DNA of 64,000 nt from Arsenicicoccus sp. oral taxon 190. GTDB lineage: Bacteria; Actinomycetota; Actinomycetes; Actinomycetales; Dermatophilaceae. The notes under the pieces are model-generated. The model saw only the letters and a program-made list of their open reading frames with translations. It ran no database searches and was not told the origin of the DNA. The position numbers and the translations under genes were made by a program. Of the stretch, positions 11,021 through 20,048 are shown one piece after another. The stretch is taken from positions 1-64,000 of the forward strand of contig NZ_CP012070.1 in assembly GCF_001189535.1 (NCBI RefSeq), written 5' to 3'. Position 1 is the stretch's first letter; the number at the start of each line of letters is the position of its first letter.

Positions 11021-11161
11021 CAGCCGTCCCCTCGCCACGGACCGCCCCGTGCGGTCCCCTGACACCACGCTAGGGCTCCCCGACCGCGGGCCCCGAAAGT
11101 TGTCCACAGGGGTGGCCCGGGAACTCCTGCGGTTTAGGAGTCCCGGCCCAGCCACGCTCGG

Positions 11162-11194
11162 TATCGTGCAGAGGTCCCCCTCACCACCAGGAGG
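11162..11194 (+). promoter_or_regulatory. -10 box and strong Shine-Dalgarno of the exopolysaccharide operon
   Basis: TATCGT (11162-11167) is a -10 candidate, and AGGAGG (11189-11194) lies nine bases before the GTG at 11204. No clear -35 is visible. This is the only leadered promoter I see for the coupled genes to 20048. Confidence 0.4.
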
Positions 11195-11203
11195 TTCCTC
11201 CTC

Positions 11204-12397
11204 GTGCCGCAGCCCCACCACCGCGTGATGCTGGTGGAGTTCCCGCCCGCCGGCGGGCTCTTCCAGTTCGCCGTACAGCTCGGGGAGGGGCTGGCCCGGC
11301 GCGGACGATCGGTGCGCGTCGTCACCGGCTCCGACCCGGAGCTGTCCTCGCGCGAGCCCGGTTGCCGCGTCGAGCCGATCCTGCCGACGTGGCACCCCAC
11401 CGCCGGGGCGGACGTGCCAGAGTGGTGGCGCAAGGCGCGCCGGGTGGTGCGCGCCGGCCGGCACCACGCGGCCTGGCTGCGGCTGCTGCTGGAGATCCGC
11501 CGAAGCCGACCCGACGTGGTGCTGTGGTCCGCGTGGCGCTTCCCGGTCGACGGGTGGGGCGTCGTCGCGGCCCGCCGCGTCGCCCCGCACGCGGTGCTCG
11601 GGATGATCGCCCACGAGCCCCGCCCCCTCGTCGAGCAGCCCGGGCAGGACGGCCACTACAACGACAGCGGCGCGACCTACCAGGCGCTGCGGCAGGCCTA
11701 CGCGACGGTCGACGTCGTCTACACCCTCGGCGACAGCGCCCGGCAGGTCGTCCTAGACACCTGGCCGGTGCAGGGCCCCGTGGTGGTGATCCCCCACGGC
11801 GACGAGGACGCCTTCCGCACCGGGACGCCCACCGGGGCCGACGAGACCGGCCCCCACCTGCTGTTCTTCGGCACCGTCACCGGCTACAAGGGCCTCGACG
11901 ACGTCCTCGCCGTCTGGCCCCGGGTGCGGGCCGCGGTGCCGGACGCGACGCTCACCGTCGCCGGGTCCCTCAGCGCCGACGTCGACGCAGCGGCGCTGCG
12001 CCGCCGCGTCGCCGCGCTGGACGGGGTCGAGCTGCGCGACGGCTACGTGGCCGTCGAGGACGTGCCGGCGCTGATGGAGCAGGCACGGGCCGTGGTCCTG
12101 CCCTACCGCCGCGCGAGCCAGAGCGGGGTCGCGCACCTCGCCCAGACCTTCGCGCGCCCCGCCGTCGCCACCGCCGTCGGCGACATCCCCACCGTGGTGC
12201 GGGACGGCGAGACCGGGCTGGTCGTGCCGCCCGGCGACGGGGAGGCGCTCGCGGCGGGCGCCATACGGCTGCTGACCGACCCGGCCCTCGCCCGCCGGCT
12301 CGGGGACGCGGGACGCGCGGGCCTCACGGCGGGTGCCTCCTGGGACGACGTCGCCGCCGCCGTCCTCGCCGGCCTGCCGGTGCGTGAGCCGCGATGA
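11204..12397 (+). CDS. Glycosyltransferase family 4 (GT-B), exopolysaccharide locus
   Basis: This 397-residue retaining GT-B glycosyltransferase has an N-terminal acceptor half beginning VMLVEFPPAGGLFQFAVQLGEGLARRG and a C-terminal nucleotide-sugar half. The sugar-nucleotide region is LLFFGTVTGYKGLDDVL (about 220-236), followed by the E-x7-E-like region LPYRRASQSGVAHLAQTFARPAVAT, in which the usual first Glu is replaced by Ser/Gly residues. The sugar cannot be predicted. The GTG start is fixed by AGGAGG nine bases upstream. It is the first gene of a chain of coupled genes and overlaps the flippase gene by four bases (ATGA). Confidence 0.85.
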   Translation: MPQPHHRVMLVEFPPAGGLFQFAVQLGEGLARRGRSVRVVTGSDPELSSREPGCRVEPILPTWHPTAGADVPEWWRKARRVVRAGRHHAAWLRLLLEIRRSRPDVVLWSAWRFPVDGWGVVAARRVAPHAVLGMIAHEPRPLVEQPGQDGHYNDSGATYQALRQAYATVDVVYTLGDSARQVVLDTWPVQGPVVVIPHGDEDAFRTGTPTGADETGPHLLFFGTVTGYKGLDDVLAVWPRVRAAVPDATLTVAGSLSADVDAAALRRRVAALDGVELRDGYVAVEDVPALMEQARAVVLPYRRASQSGVAHLAQTFARPAVATAVGDIPTVVRDGETGLVVPPGDGEALAAGAIRLLTDPALARRLGDAGRAGLTAGASWDDVAAAVLAGLPVREPR

Positions 12398-13932
12398 CCG
12401 AGCACGTCACCGACGAGCCGCACGCCCCGCGCGAGGAGGAGCAGCAGGCAGCGCCCCAGCAGCGCCGGGTCGGCACCAGCACGATCTGGAACGTCCTGCA
12501 GTATGGCGGCAGCAAGGTCGTCACCTTCGTCTCCACCGTGGTGCTGGCCCGGCTCCTCGCTCCGGAGGCCTTCGGGCTCGTGGCCCTGGCGCTGCTCGCC
12601 ATCAACATCTTCGACCGCCTCAAGGACCTCGGCGTCGGCACGGCCCTGGTGCAGCACTCCGGGTCCTGGCGGCGCATCGCGCCCACCGGCGCGACCCTGA
12701 CGGTGCTGCTCGCCCTGGGGTTCGGCGCCGCCTGCCTGCTCACCGCCCCGTGGCTGGCCGCCTTCCTCGGCAACGACGCGCTCACCCCCCTGATCCGCGC
12801 CCTGTCGGTGTCGATGCTGCTGCAGGGGCTCACGGTCTTCCCCGACGCGGCGCTGCGCCGCTACCTCGCCTTCCGGGAGCGCACCCTGCCCGAGCTGGCC
12901 GGAGCCGTCGTCAAGGCCGCGGTGTCGATCTCGCTGGCCGTCGGCGGGGCCGGCGCCTGGAGCCTGGTGTGGGGCCAGGTCGCGGCCACCGCGGTCATGG
13001 CCGTCCTCTACTGGCTGGTCTACCTGAGGGCGACCCGCGCCGGGGCGACACCGGTGGCGGACGAGCCGGAGCACCGCTTCGGCTGGGACGGGCAGGCGGC
13101 CGGGGAGCTGGTGCGCTTCGGCGGGTCGTTGTCGCTGCTGGCGCTGCTCGCCCTGGTCATCGACAACCTCGACTACTTCTCGATCGGGCGCCGGCTCGGG
13201 GAGACCGAGCTCGGCTACTACACGATGGCCTTCCGGCTGCCGGAGCTGGTGGTCGTGGGCGTGTGCGTCGTCATCGGGCAGGTGCTCTTCAGCTCCTTCT
13301 CCCGCCTCCAGGACGACCCGGCGGCGCTGCGGGAGCACTACCTGCGGGCGATCAGCGCCGTGGCGACCCTGACGGTGCCGCTCGGCCTCGGGCTCGCCGC
13401 CGCGGCCGGGCCGATCGTGCTGGCGGTCTTCGGGGAGCAGTACTCCCCCTCCGAGCCGATCCTGGTGGTGCTCGGCGCCTACTCGGCGATCTTCGCCCTC
13501 GGCTTCCACGCCGGCGAGGTCTACAAGGCCACGGGCCACGCCGGGCTGCTCAACCGGTTGGCGGTCGCGCAGGTCCTCGTCTTCGGGCCCGCGCTGTGGT
13601 GGGCCGCGGGCCGGTCCACGCTCGCCGTCGCCGTCGCCTTCCTCGCCTGCCACACGGCCTTCACCGTGCTGCGGCTGATCATCACCGCCCGCGTCATCGG
13701 CATCCCCGTCTCCGACCAGCTGCGCGCGGTCGCCCCGGCGGTCCTGGCCGCCCTGGTGATGGCCGCGGCCGTCACCGGTCTGGACCGGGCGCTCCCGGCT
13801 TGGGCGCCGCTGGTCCTGCTGGTGGTCGAGGCGCTGGCGGGAGCGGTGGCCTATGTCGCCGTCCTGTCCCTGCTCGACCGGCAGGCCCTGCCCCGGGTGC
13901 TGCGCCCGGTCCGACCCGGAGGTGCCGCATGA
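12394..13932 (+). CDS. Polysaccharide flippase, MOP superfamily (Wzx-like)
   Basis: This 512-residue membrane protein has 12-14 predicted helices. It starts with a 30-residue acidic N-terminus, then STIWNVLQYGGSKVVTFVSTVVLARLLAPEAFGLVALA (cut here for the match: GT-x-W-N-V...LARLLxPExFGLVA), the signature of the polysaccharide biosynthesis/export family. It would flip undecaprenyl-linked repeat units across the membrane for the Wzy-type pathway. It is coupled by ATGA overlaps to the GT genes on both sides. The later helices are regular and no frameshift is seen. Confidence 0.88.
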   Translation: MTEHVTDEPHAPREEEQQAAPQQRRVGTSTIWNVLQYGGSKVVTFVSTVVLARLLAPEAFGLVALALLAINIFDRLKDLGVGTALVQHSGSWRRIAPTGATLTVLLALGFGAACLLTAPWLAAFLGNDALTPLIRALSVSMLLQGLTVFPDAALRRYLAFRERTLPELAGAVVKAAVSISLAVGGAGAWSLVWGQVAATAVMAVLYWLVYLRATRAGATPVADEPEHRFGWDGQAAGELVRFGGSLSLLALLALVIDNLDYFSIGRRLGETELGYYTMAFRLPELVVVGVCVVIGQVLFSSFSRLQDDPAALREHYLRAISAVATLTVPLGLGLAAAAGPIVLAVFGEQYSPSEPILVVLGAYSAIFALGFHAGEVYKATGHAGLLNRLAVAQVLVFGPALWWAAGRSTLAVAVAFLACHTAFTVLRLIITARVIGIPVSDQLRAVAPAVLAALVMAAAVTGLDRALPAWAPLVLLVVEALAGAVAYVAVLSLLDRQALPRVLRPVRPGGAA

Positions 13933-15059
13933 GGGTGCTGCACGTGCTCGACTCCTTCAGCTTCGGCGGCGCGGAGAACCTCCTCGTCGAGCTCGCCCGC
14001 CACGCCCCGCCCGACCTGGAGCTCGCGGTCGCCAGCCTCGGCCCGGCCGGACGCGGCAAGGACGCCATGCTCGAGCGGCTCCGCGAGGTCGGCCTGTCGC
14101 CGTGGCACCTGGACGTCCGCCGCCTCGCCGACCCGGTGGGCGTGCTCCGGCTGGCCCGGACGTTGCGCGCCAGCTCGGCCGACGTCGTCCATGCCCACCT
14201 GGGCTACTCGGCCACGCTGGTGCCCCTCGCGGCTCGCCTGGCCGGGACGCCGTGCGTCGCGACGCTGCACCTGGTCCCCCAGCTCGGCTCCCCCGCCGAC
14301 CGGGTCAAGGAGCGGCTCTCCGTCCTGGCCCCCGGCCACCTGGGGCGGCTCGTGCTGGTCTCGCAGGCCGCCTACGACGGCTACGCCGAGCACTACGGTC
14401 CCGCACGTCCGACCTGGCGGCACATCCCCAACGGGGTGGACGTCGACCGGTTCGGCCTCGAGCGTCGCCCGCTGCCGCCCGAGCTCGGTGTCCCGGACGG
14501 CGCGCCCGTGTGGGCGGCCGTCGCGGCCCTGCGCCCGCCCAAGGGGCACCTGCTGCTGCTCGACGCGTGGGCCCGGCTGCTGGACGCTCAGCCCGACGCG
14601 CACCTGGTCGTGGTCGGCGACGGGGAGGCCCGCGCGGACCTCGAGGCGCGGGTCGCCGAGCTGGGTCTCGGCCACCGGGTCCACCTGCTGGGGCGGCGCG
14701 AGGATGTGCCCGACCTGCTCGCGGGCGTCGACGGCGTCGTGTCCGCGTCCACCACCGAGGCGCTGCCCACGGCCCTCATCGAGGCGGCCGCGTGCGGCCT
14801 GCCCGTGGTCGCCACCGACGCCGGGGGCACCCGGGAGGTCGTCCTCGACGGCGTGACCGGCCGGCTCGTCCCCGTCGGCGACGGCGCCGCGCTGACCGCC
14901 GCCCTGACGGACCTGATGACCGACCCGGCCGCCCGCGCCGCCTACGGCACCGCGGCGCGGCAGCGCGCCGAGCAGGTGTTCTCCATGCAGGCCTGGACCC
15001 GCGCCCTGCACGACCTCTACGCCGAGGTCACCGAGCCCACGACCGAGGAGTCACGATGA
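13929..15059 (+). CDS. Glycosyltransferase family 4 (GT-B)
   Basis: This 376-residue retaining glycosyltransferase starts MRVLHVLDSFSFGGAENLL, the glycine-rich N-terminal loop of GT4 enzymes. Donor-binding features are AALRPPKGHLLLLDAW (about 198-213) and the E-x7-E motif STTEALPTALIEAAACG (about 278-294). It resembles the first half of the double GT at 17559 (shared SLGAGGAESVLVELAR-like N-terminus), so the two may be paralogues. GGAGG seven bases before the ATG lies inside the flippase gene. It overlaps the Wzz-like gene by four bases. Confidence 0.87.
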   Translation: MRVLHVLDSFSFGGAENLLVELARHAPPDLELAVASLGPAGRGKDAMLERLREVGLSPWHLDVRRLADPVGVLRLARTLRASSADVVHAHLGYSATLVPLAARLAGTPCVATLHLVPQLGSPADRVKERLSVLAPGHLGRLVLVSQAAYDGYAEHYGPARPTWRHIPNGVDVDRFGLERRPLPPELGVPDGAPVWAAVAALRPPKGHLLLLDAWARLLDAQPDAHLVVVGDGEARADLEARVAELGLGHRVHLLGRREDVPDLLAGVDGVVSASTTEALPTALIEAAACGLPVVATDAGGTREVVLDGVTGRLVPVGDGAALTAALTDLMTDPAARAAYGTAARQRAEQVFSMQAWTRALHDLYAEVTEPTTEESR

Positions 15060-15640
15060 CCGACCGGCCCCACGGCAGCACCAGCCGCCGCGACCCCCGC
15101 CCCGCGCTGCGGCGGCTGCGCTGGCCGGCCCTCGTCGGCGTGCTCGTCGCCGCCGTCGTGGGGCTGCTCCTGCTGCAGCGCCCCACCACCTACACCTCGA
15201 CGATCGACGTGGTCGTGGTGCCGGCCAAGGCCGCGAGCGCCACCGACAGCGCCGCGCTCTTCGACACCCTGAGCCGCGGCCAGGTCATCGCCACCGCCGC
15301 CGAGATGTACGCCCAGCCCCGCTGGAACCCCCAGGCCGGCAGGGTCGAGGTCACGGCCGGCAACATCGCCCCGAGCGCCGTCGTCAAGGTCACCGCCGCC
15401 GGCACCGACGCCGCCGCGGTCCGCAGCACCCTGGACCAGGTCGTCGACACCGCCACCCCGGAGATCACCAAGGTGCTCGCCCCCTACACCGTGCAGGTGC
15501 TGCAGCAGCAGCCGTCCGCCCCCACCGGCAAGGGCTTCTCGCTGCCGCTCAAGGTGCTGCTCGCGCTCCTCGCCGGCCTGCTCGCGGGCATCCTCGCCGA
15601 GGCCGCCGCCCGCGCCCTCGCCCGCCGCCGGGCCGGCTGA
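15056..15640 (+). CDS. Wzz-like chain-length/co-polymerase protein without kinase domain
   Basis: This 194-residue protein has a basic N-terminus, a first membrane helix (WPALVGVLVAAVVGLLLL, ~25-42), an extracytoplasmic region of about 120 residues and a second helix (LKVLLALLAGLLAGILAEA, ~165-183) with a short Arg-rich tail. This topology is that of Wzz-type polysaccharide co-polymerases, which set chain length in Wzy-dependent assembly. The usual cytoplasmic tyrosine-kinase domain is absent and no separate kinase gene is nearby. GAGGAG six bases before the ATG supports the start. It lies 8 bp upstream of the Wzy-like gene. Confidence 0.78.
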   Translation: MTDRPHGSTSRRDPRPALRRLRWPALVGVLVAAVVGLLLLQRPTTYTSTIDVVVVPAKAASATDSAALFDTLSRGQVIATAAEMYAQPRWNPQAGRVEVTAGNIAPSAVVKVTAAGTDAAAVRSTLDQVVDTATPEITKVLAPYTVQVLQQQPSAPTGKGFSLPLKVLLALLAGLLAGILAEAAARALARRRAG

Positions 15641-15648
15641 CCGCAGCC

Positions 15649-17562
15649 ATGACCCGCCCCGCCCCCGGCACGCCGCTCCCGTCGTCCAGATCGGCGACGG
15701 CGCTGCTGGCTGCCATGGTGGCGGTCGAGCTCTCCGGCACCTCCGGGGTTCTCGAGGGGCGGCTGCCCGTCTCGCCCTTCCTCGCGCTGCTCGCCCTCGG
15801 CGTGGTCACGGTCGTCCACCGCTGCGTCCGCCAGCGCGTGGCCGTGCCCTGGGCGACGGTGGCGGCGATGACGGCATACGTCCTGGCCGCTGCGCTGTCC
15901 AGCGCGCTGTCCGACCTGGACGGCGTGGCCTTCCTGCGCACCGGCGTGGAGCCCGACTGGGGGGCCGCCGCCGTGCTCGGGGTCGTCAAGGACCTCGTCT
16001 TCGTCGTGGTGGTGTGCCTGCTCGCGAGCGGGCTGCGCCGGTGGTGGCTGATCGCCGCGGCCATGGTCGTGCCGATGGCCGTGATCTGCCTGCTCGGCGG
16101 GCTCAACGAGTGGTTCCTCGGCAACACCGCGACCTTCGGCGGCTTCGAGACCGTTACGACCGCCGAGGGCGTCGGGGTGGTCACCAAGCGGCACGCCGGA
16201 CCGGTGCCGGACGCCAACTTCTGGGGCCGCTTCCTGGTCCTCGGGCTGCCCTTCGCGCTCGCGCTGGGCCACGACGCGGTCAGGCACGGTCGTCGGCTGC
16301 TCGCGCTCGTGCCGCTCGGGTGCATCGGGTTGATGCTCGTCGGCATCTACCTGACCGGCTCGCGCGGGACGATGATCGGCGCGCTGGTCGGGGTCGGCGC
16401 CTACCTGCTGCTCAGCGGCCTCGACCGGCGGGCGCTGCTGGGCGCCGCCGCGGTCGGGCTGCCGCTGGTGCTGGTGCTGCCAGGGGTCGGGTCGCGGCTG
16501 CTGTCGGTGCTCGGCGCGTCCGACGACGGTCAGGTCGCGGCCGGCGACGCGTCGATGCGCGAGCGGATCGCCACCCAGACCGTGGCCACCAAGATGATCG
16601 AGGCGCACCCGGTCACCGGGGTCGGGCCCGGGGGCTACTTCGCCCGCTTCCCCGACTACGCCGCCGCGACCGACCTGCGGCTGGAGCGCATCGTGGCGCC
16701 GCACAACGTCTACCTCGGCACCTGGGCGGAGATCGGGTTGGTGGGGCTGCTCGCCTTCCTGTCGGTCATCGCGGTCGCGCTGTGGCACGCCGCGACGGTG
16801 CTGCGCACCGCCCCGGCAGACCTCGCCCCCGGCTCCCCCGGCGCCCAGCTCAGGCCGTATGCCGCGGCCGTGGTCGGCGCCCTCCTCGCCTGGTGCGCGG
16901 CCAGCGTCTTCCTGCACCTGACCTACGCACGCACCCTCTACCTCGTCGTGGCGCTCGCCGCCGCGATGGCCACCCAGGCCCACGCCCTCGGCTGGGGCGC
17001 CCTCCCCCGGGCGGGACGGCGCCGTCGCCCCCGCCCGTGGCGGCTGATCGTGCCCGCAGCCGCGGTGGGGGCGGTCGCCGTCGCGCTGGTCGTGTGGGCC
17101 CTGCCCCGGCCGGCGCAGGCCTACGCGGTCGGCTACCTCGTGCCGCAGGACAGCAGCTCCTACCTGCTGTCGCTGCGGACCCGCGAGGTCACGGCCCCGA
17201 CGTATGCCGTCGTCGCGTCGGCCGCCGGCGGCCACCAGGTCGACGCCCAGGGCGACCCGTCGTCCGGGCTGATCACGCTCGCCGCCAGCGGCGCGACCCC
17301 GCAGCAGGCGGCAGCCACGGCGCGCGAGTCGATGCGCCTCGGCGACGAGGCGGTCCACCGGGCCGGTCTGGACGTCCTCTTCCGGACCCGCTGGGAGCCG
17401 GTGGCGTCCTGGGCCCCCGGCCCCGACCGGACCACCCTGGCCGTCGGCGCGGCCGCCGGCGCTGCCGCTGGAGCCGCTCTCGCGCTGCTGGTCGACCTGC
17501 GTCGCCGGAGCCGGCGACCCGGGGGATCCCGCACCCCCGCCACCCCCAAGGAGACACCATGA
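15649..17562 (+). CDS. O-antigen-polymerase-like protein (Wzy) with C-terminal Wzz-like domain
   Basis: This 637-residue protein has two parts. Residues ~1-450 form a Wzy/WaaL-type polymerase or ligase with about 11 membrane helices; the conserved large loop contains GVGPGGYFARFPDY followed by APHNVYLGTWAEIGLVGLL, the H-N-x-x-L signature of the O-antigen ligase family. Residues ~460-625 look like a Wzz protein: one helix (LIVPAAAVGAVAVALVVWAL, ~464-484), an extracytoplasmic segment with repeated VTAPTYAV and ITLAASGATPQQAA phrases, and a last helix (TLAVGAAAGAAAGAALALLV, ~595-614) with an Arg-rich end. A polymerase joined to its chain-length regulator is unusual. It overlaps the next gene by four bases. 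Confidence 0.82.
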   Translation: MTRPAPGTPLPSSRSATALLAAMVAVELSGTSGVLEGRLPVSPFLALLALGVVTVVHRCVRQRVAVPWATVAAMTAYVLAAALSSALSDLDGVAFLRTGVEPDWGAAAVLGVVKDLVFVVVVCLLASGLRRWWLIAAAMVVPMAVICLLGGLNEWFLGNTATFGGFETVTTAEGVGVVTKRHAGPVPDANFWGRFLVLGLPFALALGHDAVRHGRRLLALVPLGCIGLMLVGIYLTGSRGTMIGALVGVGAYLLLSGLDRRALLGAAAVGLPLVLVLPGVGSRLLSVLGASDDGQVAAGDASMRERIATQTVATKMIEAHPVTGVGPGGYFARFPDYAAATDLRLERIVAPHNVYLGTWAEIGLVGLLAFLSVIAVALWHAATVLRTAPADLAPGSPGAQLRPYAAAVVGALLAWCAASVFLHLTYARTLYLVVALAAAMATQAHALGWGALPRAGRRRRPRPWRLIVPAAAVGAVAVALVVWALPRPAQAYAVGYLVPQDSSSYLLSLRTREVTAPTYAVVASAAGGHQVDAQGDPSSGLITLAASGATPQQAAATARESMRLGDEAVHRAGLDVLFRTRWEPVASWAPGPDRTTLAVGAAAGAAAGAALALLVDLRRRSRRPGGSRTPATPKETP

Positions 17563-20048
17563 CCGCACGACCGACGCCCCTGACCGTCGTCCACGTCATC
17601 CACTCCCTCGGCGCCGGGGGTGCGGAGAGCGTCCTCGTCGAGCTGGCGCGCAGCGCACCGGAGGCGGGGCTGCGCCTCGTGGTGATCGGGTTGTCCGACG
17701 CCGACGACGACCGCAACGCCCACCGCCTCGCCGAGGCGGGCGCCACGGTCTACCAGCTCCACGCGGGCCGCTACGACCCGCGGGCGATCCGCCGGGTGGC
17801 GGCGATCGTGCGCCGCGAGCGTGGCGACGTGGTGCACACCCACCTCAAGCACGCCGACCTCGTCGGCGGACTGGCCGCGCGGCTGGCCGGGGTCCCGGCG
17901 GTGTCCACCCTGCACGTCATCGAGGCCGAGCCCACGTCCCCGGCGCACGCCGCCCGGGTGAGGCTGGCGGTGCTCGGGCGCGGCCGGCTGGCCGATCGTG
18001 TCGTCGCGCTGTCCGCAGCGCAGCGGGACTGGTACACCACCTTCCAGGCCCCCACCCCGATCTCGTTGGTGCCCAACGGGGTCCGCGAGCCGTCCCCCAC
18101 CACCACGCGGGAGGCGACCCGCCGCTCCCTCGGCGTCGACGACGACACCGTGCTCGCCCTGACCGTCTCCCTCATGCGTCCCGAGAAGGGGCACGCCGTC
18201 GCCCTCGAGGCGGTGCGACAGCTGCCCGAGGACCCGCCGGTCGTGCTCGCGCTCGCAGGCGACGGCCCGCTGCTCACGGAGGTCCGGGCCCAGGTCGAGG
18301 CGGACCCGGTGCTGCGGCGCCGGGTGCGGGTCCTCGGCTTCCGCTCCGACGTGGACGACCTGCTGGCCGCCTGCGACCTGGTCGTCCACCCCAGCCACGA
18401 GGACGCCCTGCCGACCTCGCTCATCAGCGCCCTCGCGACCGGGCGCCCGATCGTGGCCACCCGGGTGGGCGGCATACCGGACATCGTGACCGGCGCGGAC
18501 GACAACGGTGCACGCCACGACGGGTCGGACGAGGGTCGGGGCGACGGTCAGGACGACGCTGCCGGCATCCTCGTCCCTGCCGGCGACGCCCCCGCCCTCG
18601 CCGCGGCCATCCACGAGCTCGCCGCGGACGCGCCCCGCCGCGAGTGGCTCGGTGCGGCGGCGCGGGCCCGCTACGAGCACACCTTCTCCGCGGCCGTGTG
18701 GACCGAGACCCTGCGCAGCCTCTACCAGCAGCTGCTGCTCGAGCCGTCGGAGCACCTCCACGAGGGGCCGGTGCGGTCGGTGGCCGTGGTGAGCGCCGTG
18801 GCGCCATACCCCTCCGACAGCGGCAAGGCGATGGTGGTGGCGGGCTTCCTGCGTCACCTGCGCACCCGGCTGCCCGCCGAGGACATCCACTACCTGCACG
18901 TGGGTCGGCCGCTACGGCGCGCGGCGGACTTCGCCGGGGTGCGGGTGCACGAGATGGGCCGGCCGAGCCGCACCGACCAGCTGCTGGGCCTCGTCCGCAA
19001 GGTCGGCCTGGGCGGCCGCAGCCTGCAGGAGGCCTTCCTCCACAGCCCGGCGGTCGCGGCGCGGATCCACCAGACCCTGGTCGACCTGGACGTGGACCTG
19101 GAGATCATCGACACGGTGCGGATGGACCAGCACGTCGCCACGCTGCGCAGCCGGGGCCGACGGGTGCTCTACCTCGACGACCTGTTCAGCGTCCGCTACC
19201 GGCGGATGCTCGCGGTGCTGGACGACGAGTCCATCGACGCCGACTTCGACCCGCTGGGGCAGTTCTCGCACAACGTGCCGCGGGCCCTGCACGGGCTCAC
19301 CCAGCTGTCGGTGACGCGGCGGGCGCTGCTGCGCTTCGAGCAGGCCCGGGTCGCCCGCACCGAGCGGCTCGCCGCCCGCAACCACGCCACCTCCGTGCTG
19401 CTCAACGCCGAGGAGGCCGAGCAGCTGCGCGACGAGACCGGCGCCGCCGTGGTCGCGGTGCCGCCGTCGATCCCCAGCCTGGGCAGCGCCGCCGAGCACC
19501 CCGACCGGTGGGACGGGTCCCCCGACTTCGCCTTCGTGGGGTTGCTGTCGCTGGCCCACAACCACGACGGCCTGCTGTGGTTCCTGCAGGAGGGGATGCC
19601 CGGGCTGCTCGCCGCCCGCCCCGACGCGCGGCTGCACGTCATCGGGCGCGACGCCGCGACGGTGGTGCTGGAGGAGGCGCGGCGGTGGGGTGACGCGGTC
19701 GTGGTGCACGGCTTCGTCCCCAACCTGGACGAGGCGCTGTCCCGGATGTGCGCCCTGGTCAACCCCCTGCGCTTCGGGTCGGGCATCAAGATCAAGACGC
19801 TGGACGCGCTCGCGCGGGGACTGCCGGTGGTCTCGACCCCGGTGGCCGCCGAGGGGATCGCCACCGAGACCCGTCCCGGGCTGCGCATCGTGGACGACGT
19901 CGTCGACGCCGCGCGAGCGCTGTCGTCGCTGGTCGACCCGCAGGTGCGGGCCCGCGAGGTCGAGGGCGCGAGGGCGCTCTACGCCGAGCGCTTCGCCGAC
20001 CCCGTGGTGGCCGCGGCCTACGACTGGGTCTTCGGCACCCGCCCCTGA
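17559..20048 (+). CDS. Double glycosyltransferase: two GT4 (GT-B) units fused
   Basis: This 829-residue protein joins two complete GT-B enzymes. Unit 1 (~1-395) starts with VVHVIHSLGAGGAESVLVE and has the donor motif SLMRPEKGHAVALEA and the E-x7-E region HPSHEDALPTSLISALATG (~279-296). Unit 2 (~405-829) starts VAVVSAVAPYPSDSGKAMVV and has FVGLLSLAHNHDGLLWFL and NPLRFGSGIKIKTLDALARG (~750-770), typical of a second GT4 subfamily. Between strands of unit 1 is a 23-residue Asp/Gly-rich insertion (~312-334). AAGGAG five bases before the ATG supports the start. Two transfers by one protein would suit consecutive sugars in the repeat unit. Its end overlaps the convergent gene by 31 bp. Confidence 0.85.
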   Translation: MTARPTPLTVVHVIHSLGAGGAESVLVELARSAPEAGLRLVVIGLSDADDDRNAHRLAEAGATVYQLHAGRYDPRAIRRVAAIVRRERGDVVHTHLKHADLVGGLAARLAGVPAVSTLHVIEAEPTSPAHAARVRLAVLGRGRLADRVVALSAAQRDWYTTFQAPTPISLVPNGVREPSPTTTREATRRSLGVDDDTVLALTVSLMRPEKGHAVALEAVRQLPEDPPVVLALAGDGPLLTEVRAQVEADPVLRRRVRVLGFRSDVDDLLAACDLVVHPSHEDALPTSLISALATGRPIVATRVGGIPDIVTGADDNGARHDGSDEGRGDGQDDAAGILVPAGDAPALAAAIHELAADAPRREWLGAAARARYEHTFSAAVWTETLRSLYQQLLLEPSEHLHEGPVRSVAVVSAVAPYPSDSGKAMVVAGFLRHLRTRLPAEDIHYLHVGRPLRRAADFAGVRVHEMGRPSRTDQLLGLVRKVGLGGRSLQEAFLHSPAVAARIHQTLVDLDVDLEIIDTVRMDQHVATLRSRGRRVLYLDDLFSVRYRRMLAVLDDESIDADFDPLGQFSHNVPRALHGLTQLSVTRRALLRFEQARVARTERLAARNHATSVLLNAEEAEQLRDETGAAVVAVPPSIPSLGSAAEHPDRWDGSPDFAFVGLLSLAHNHDGLLWFLQEGMPGLLAARPDARLHVIGRDAATVVLEEARRWGDAVVVHGFVPNLDEALSRMCALVNPLRFGSGIKIKTLDALARGLPVVSTPVAAEGIATETRPGLRIVDDVVDAARALSSLVDPQVRAREVEGARALYAERFADPVVAAAYDWVFGTRP

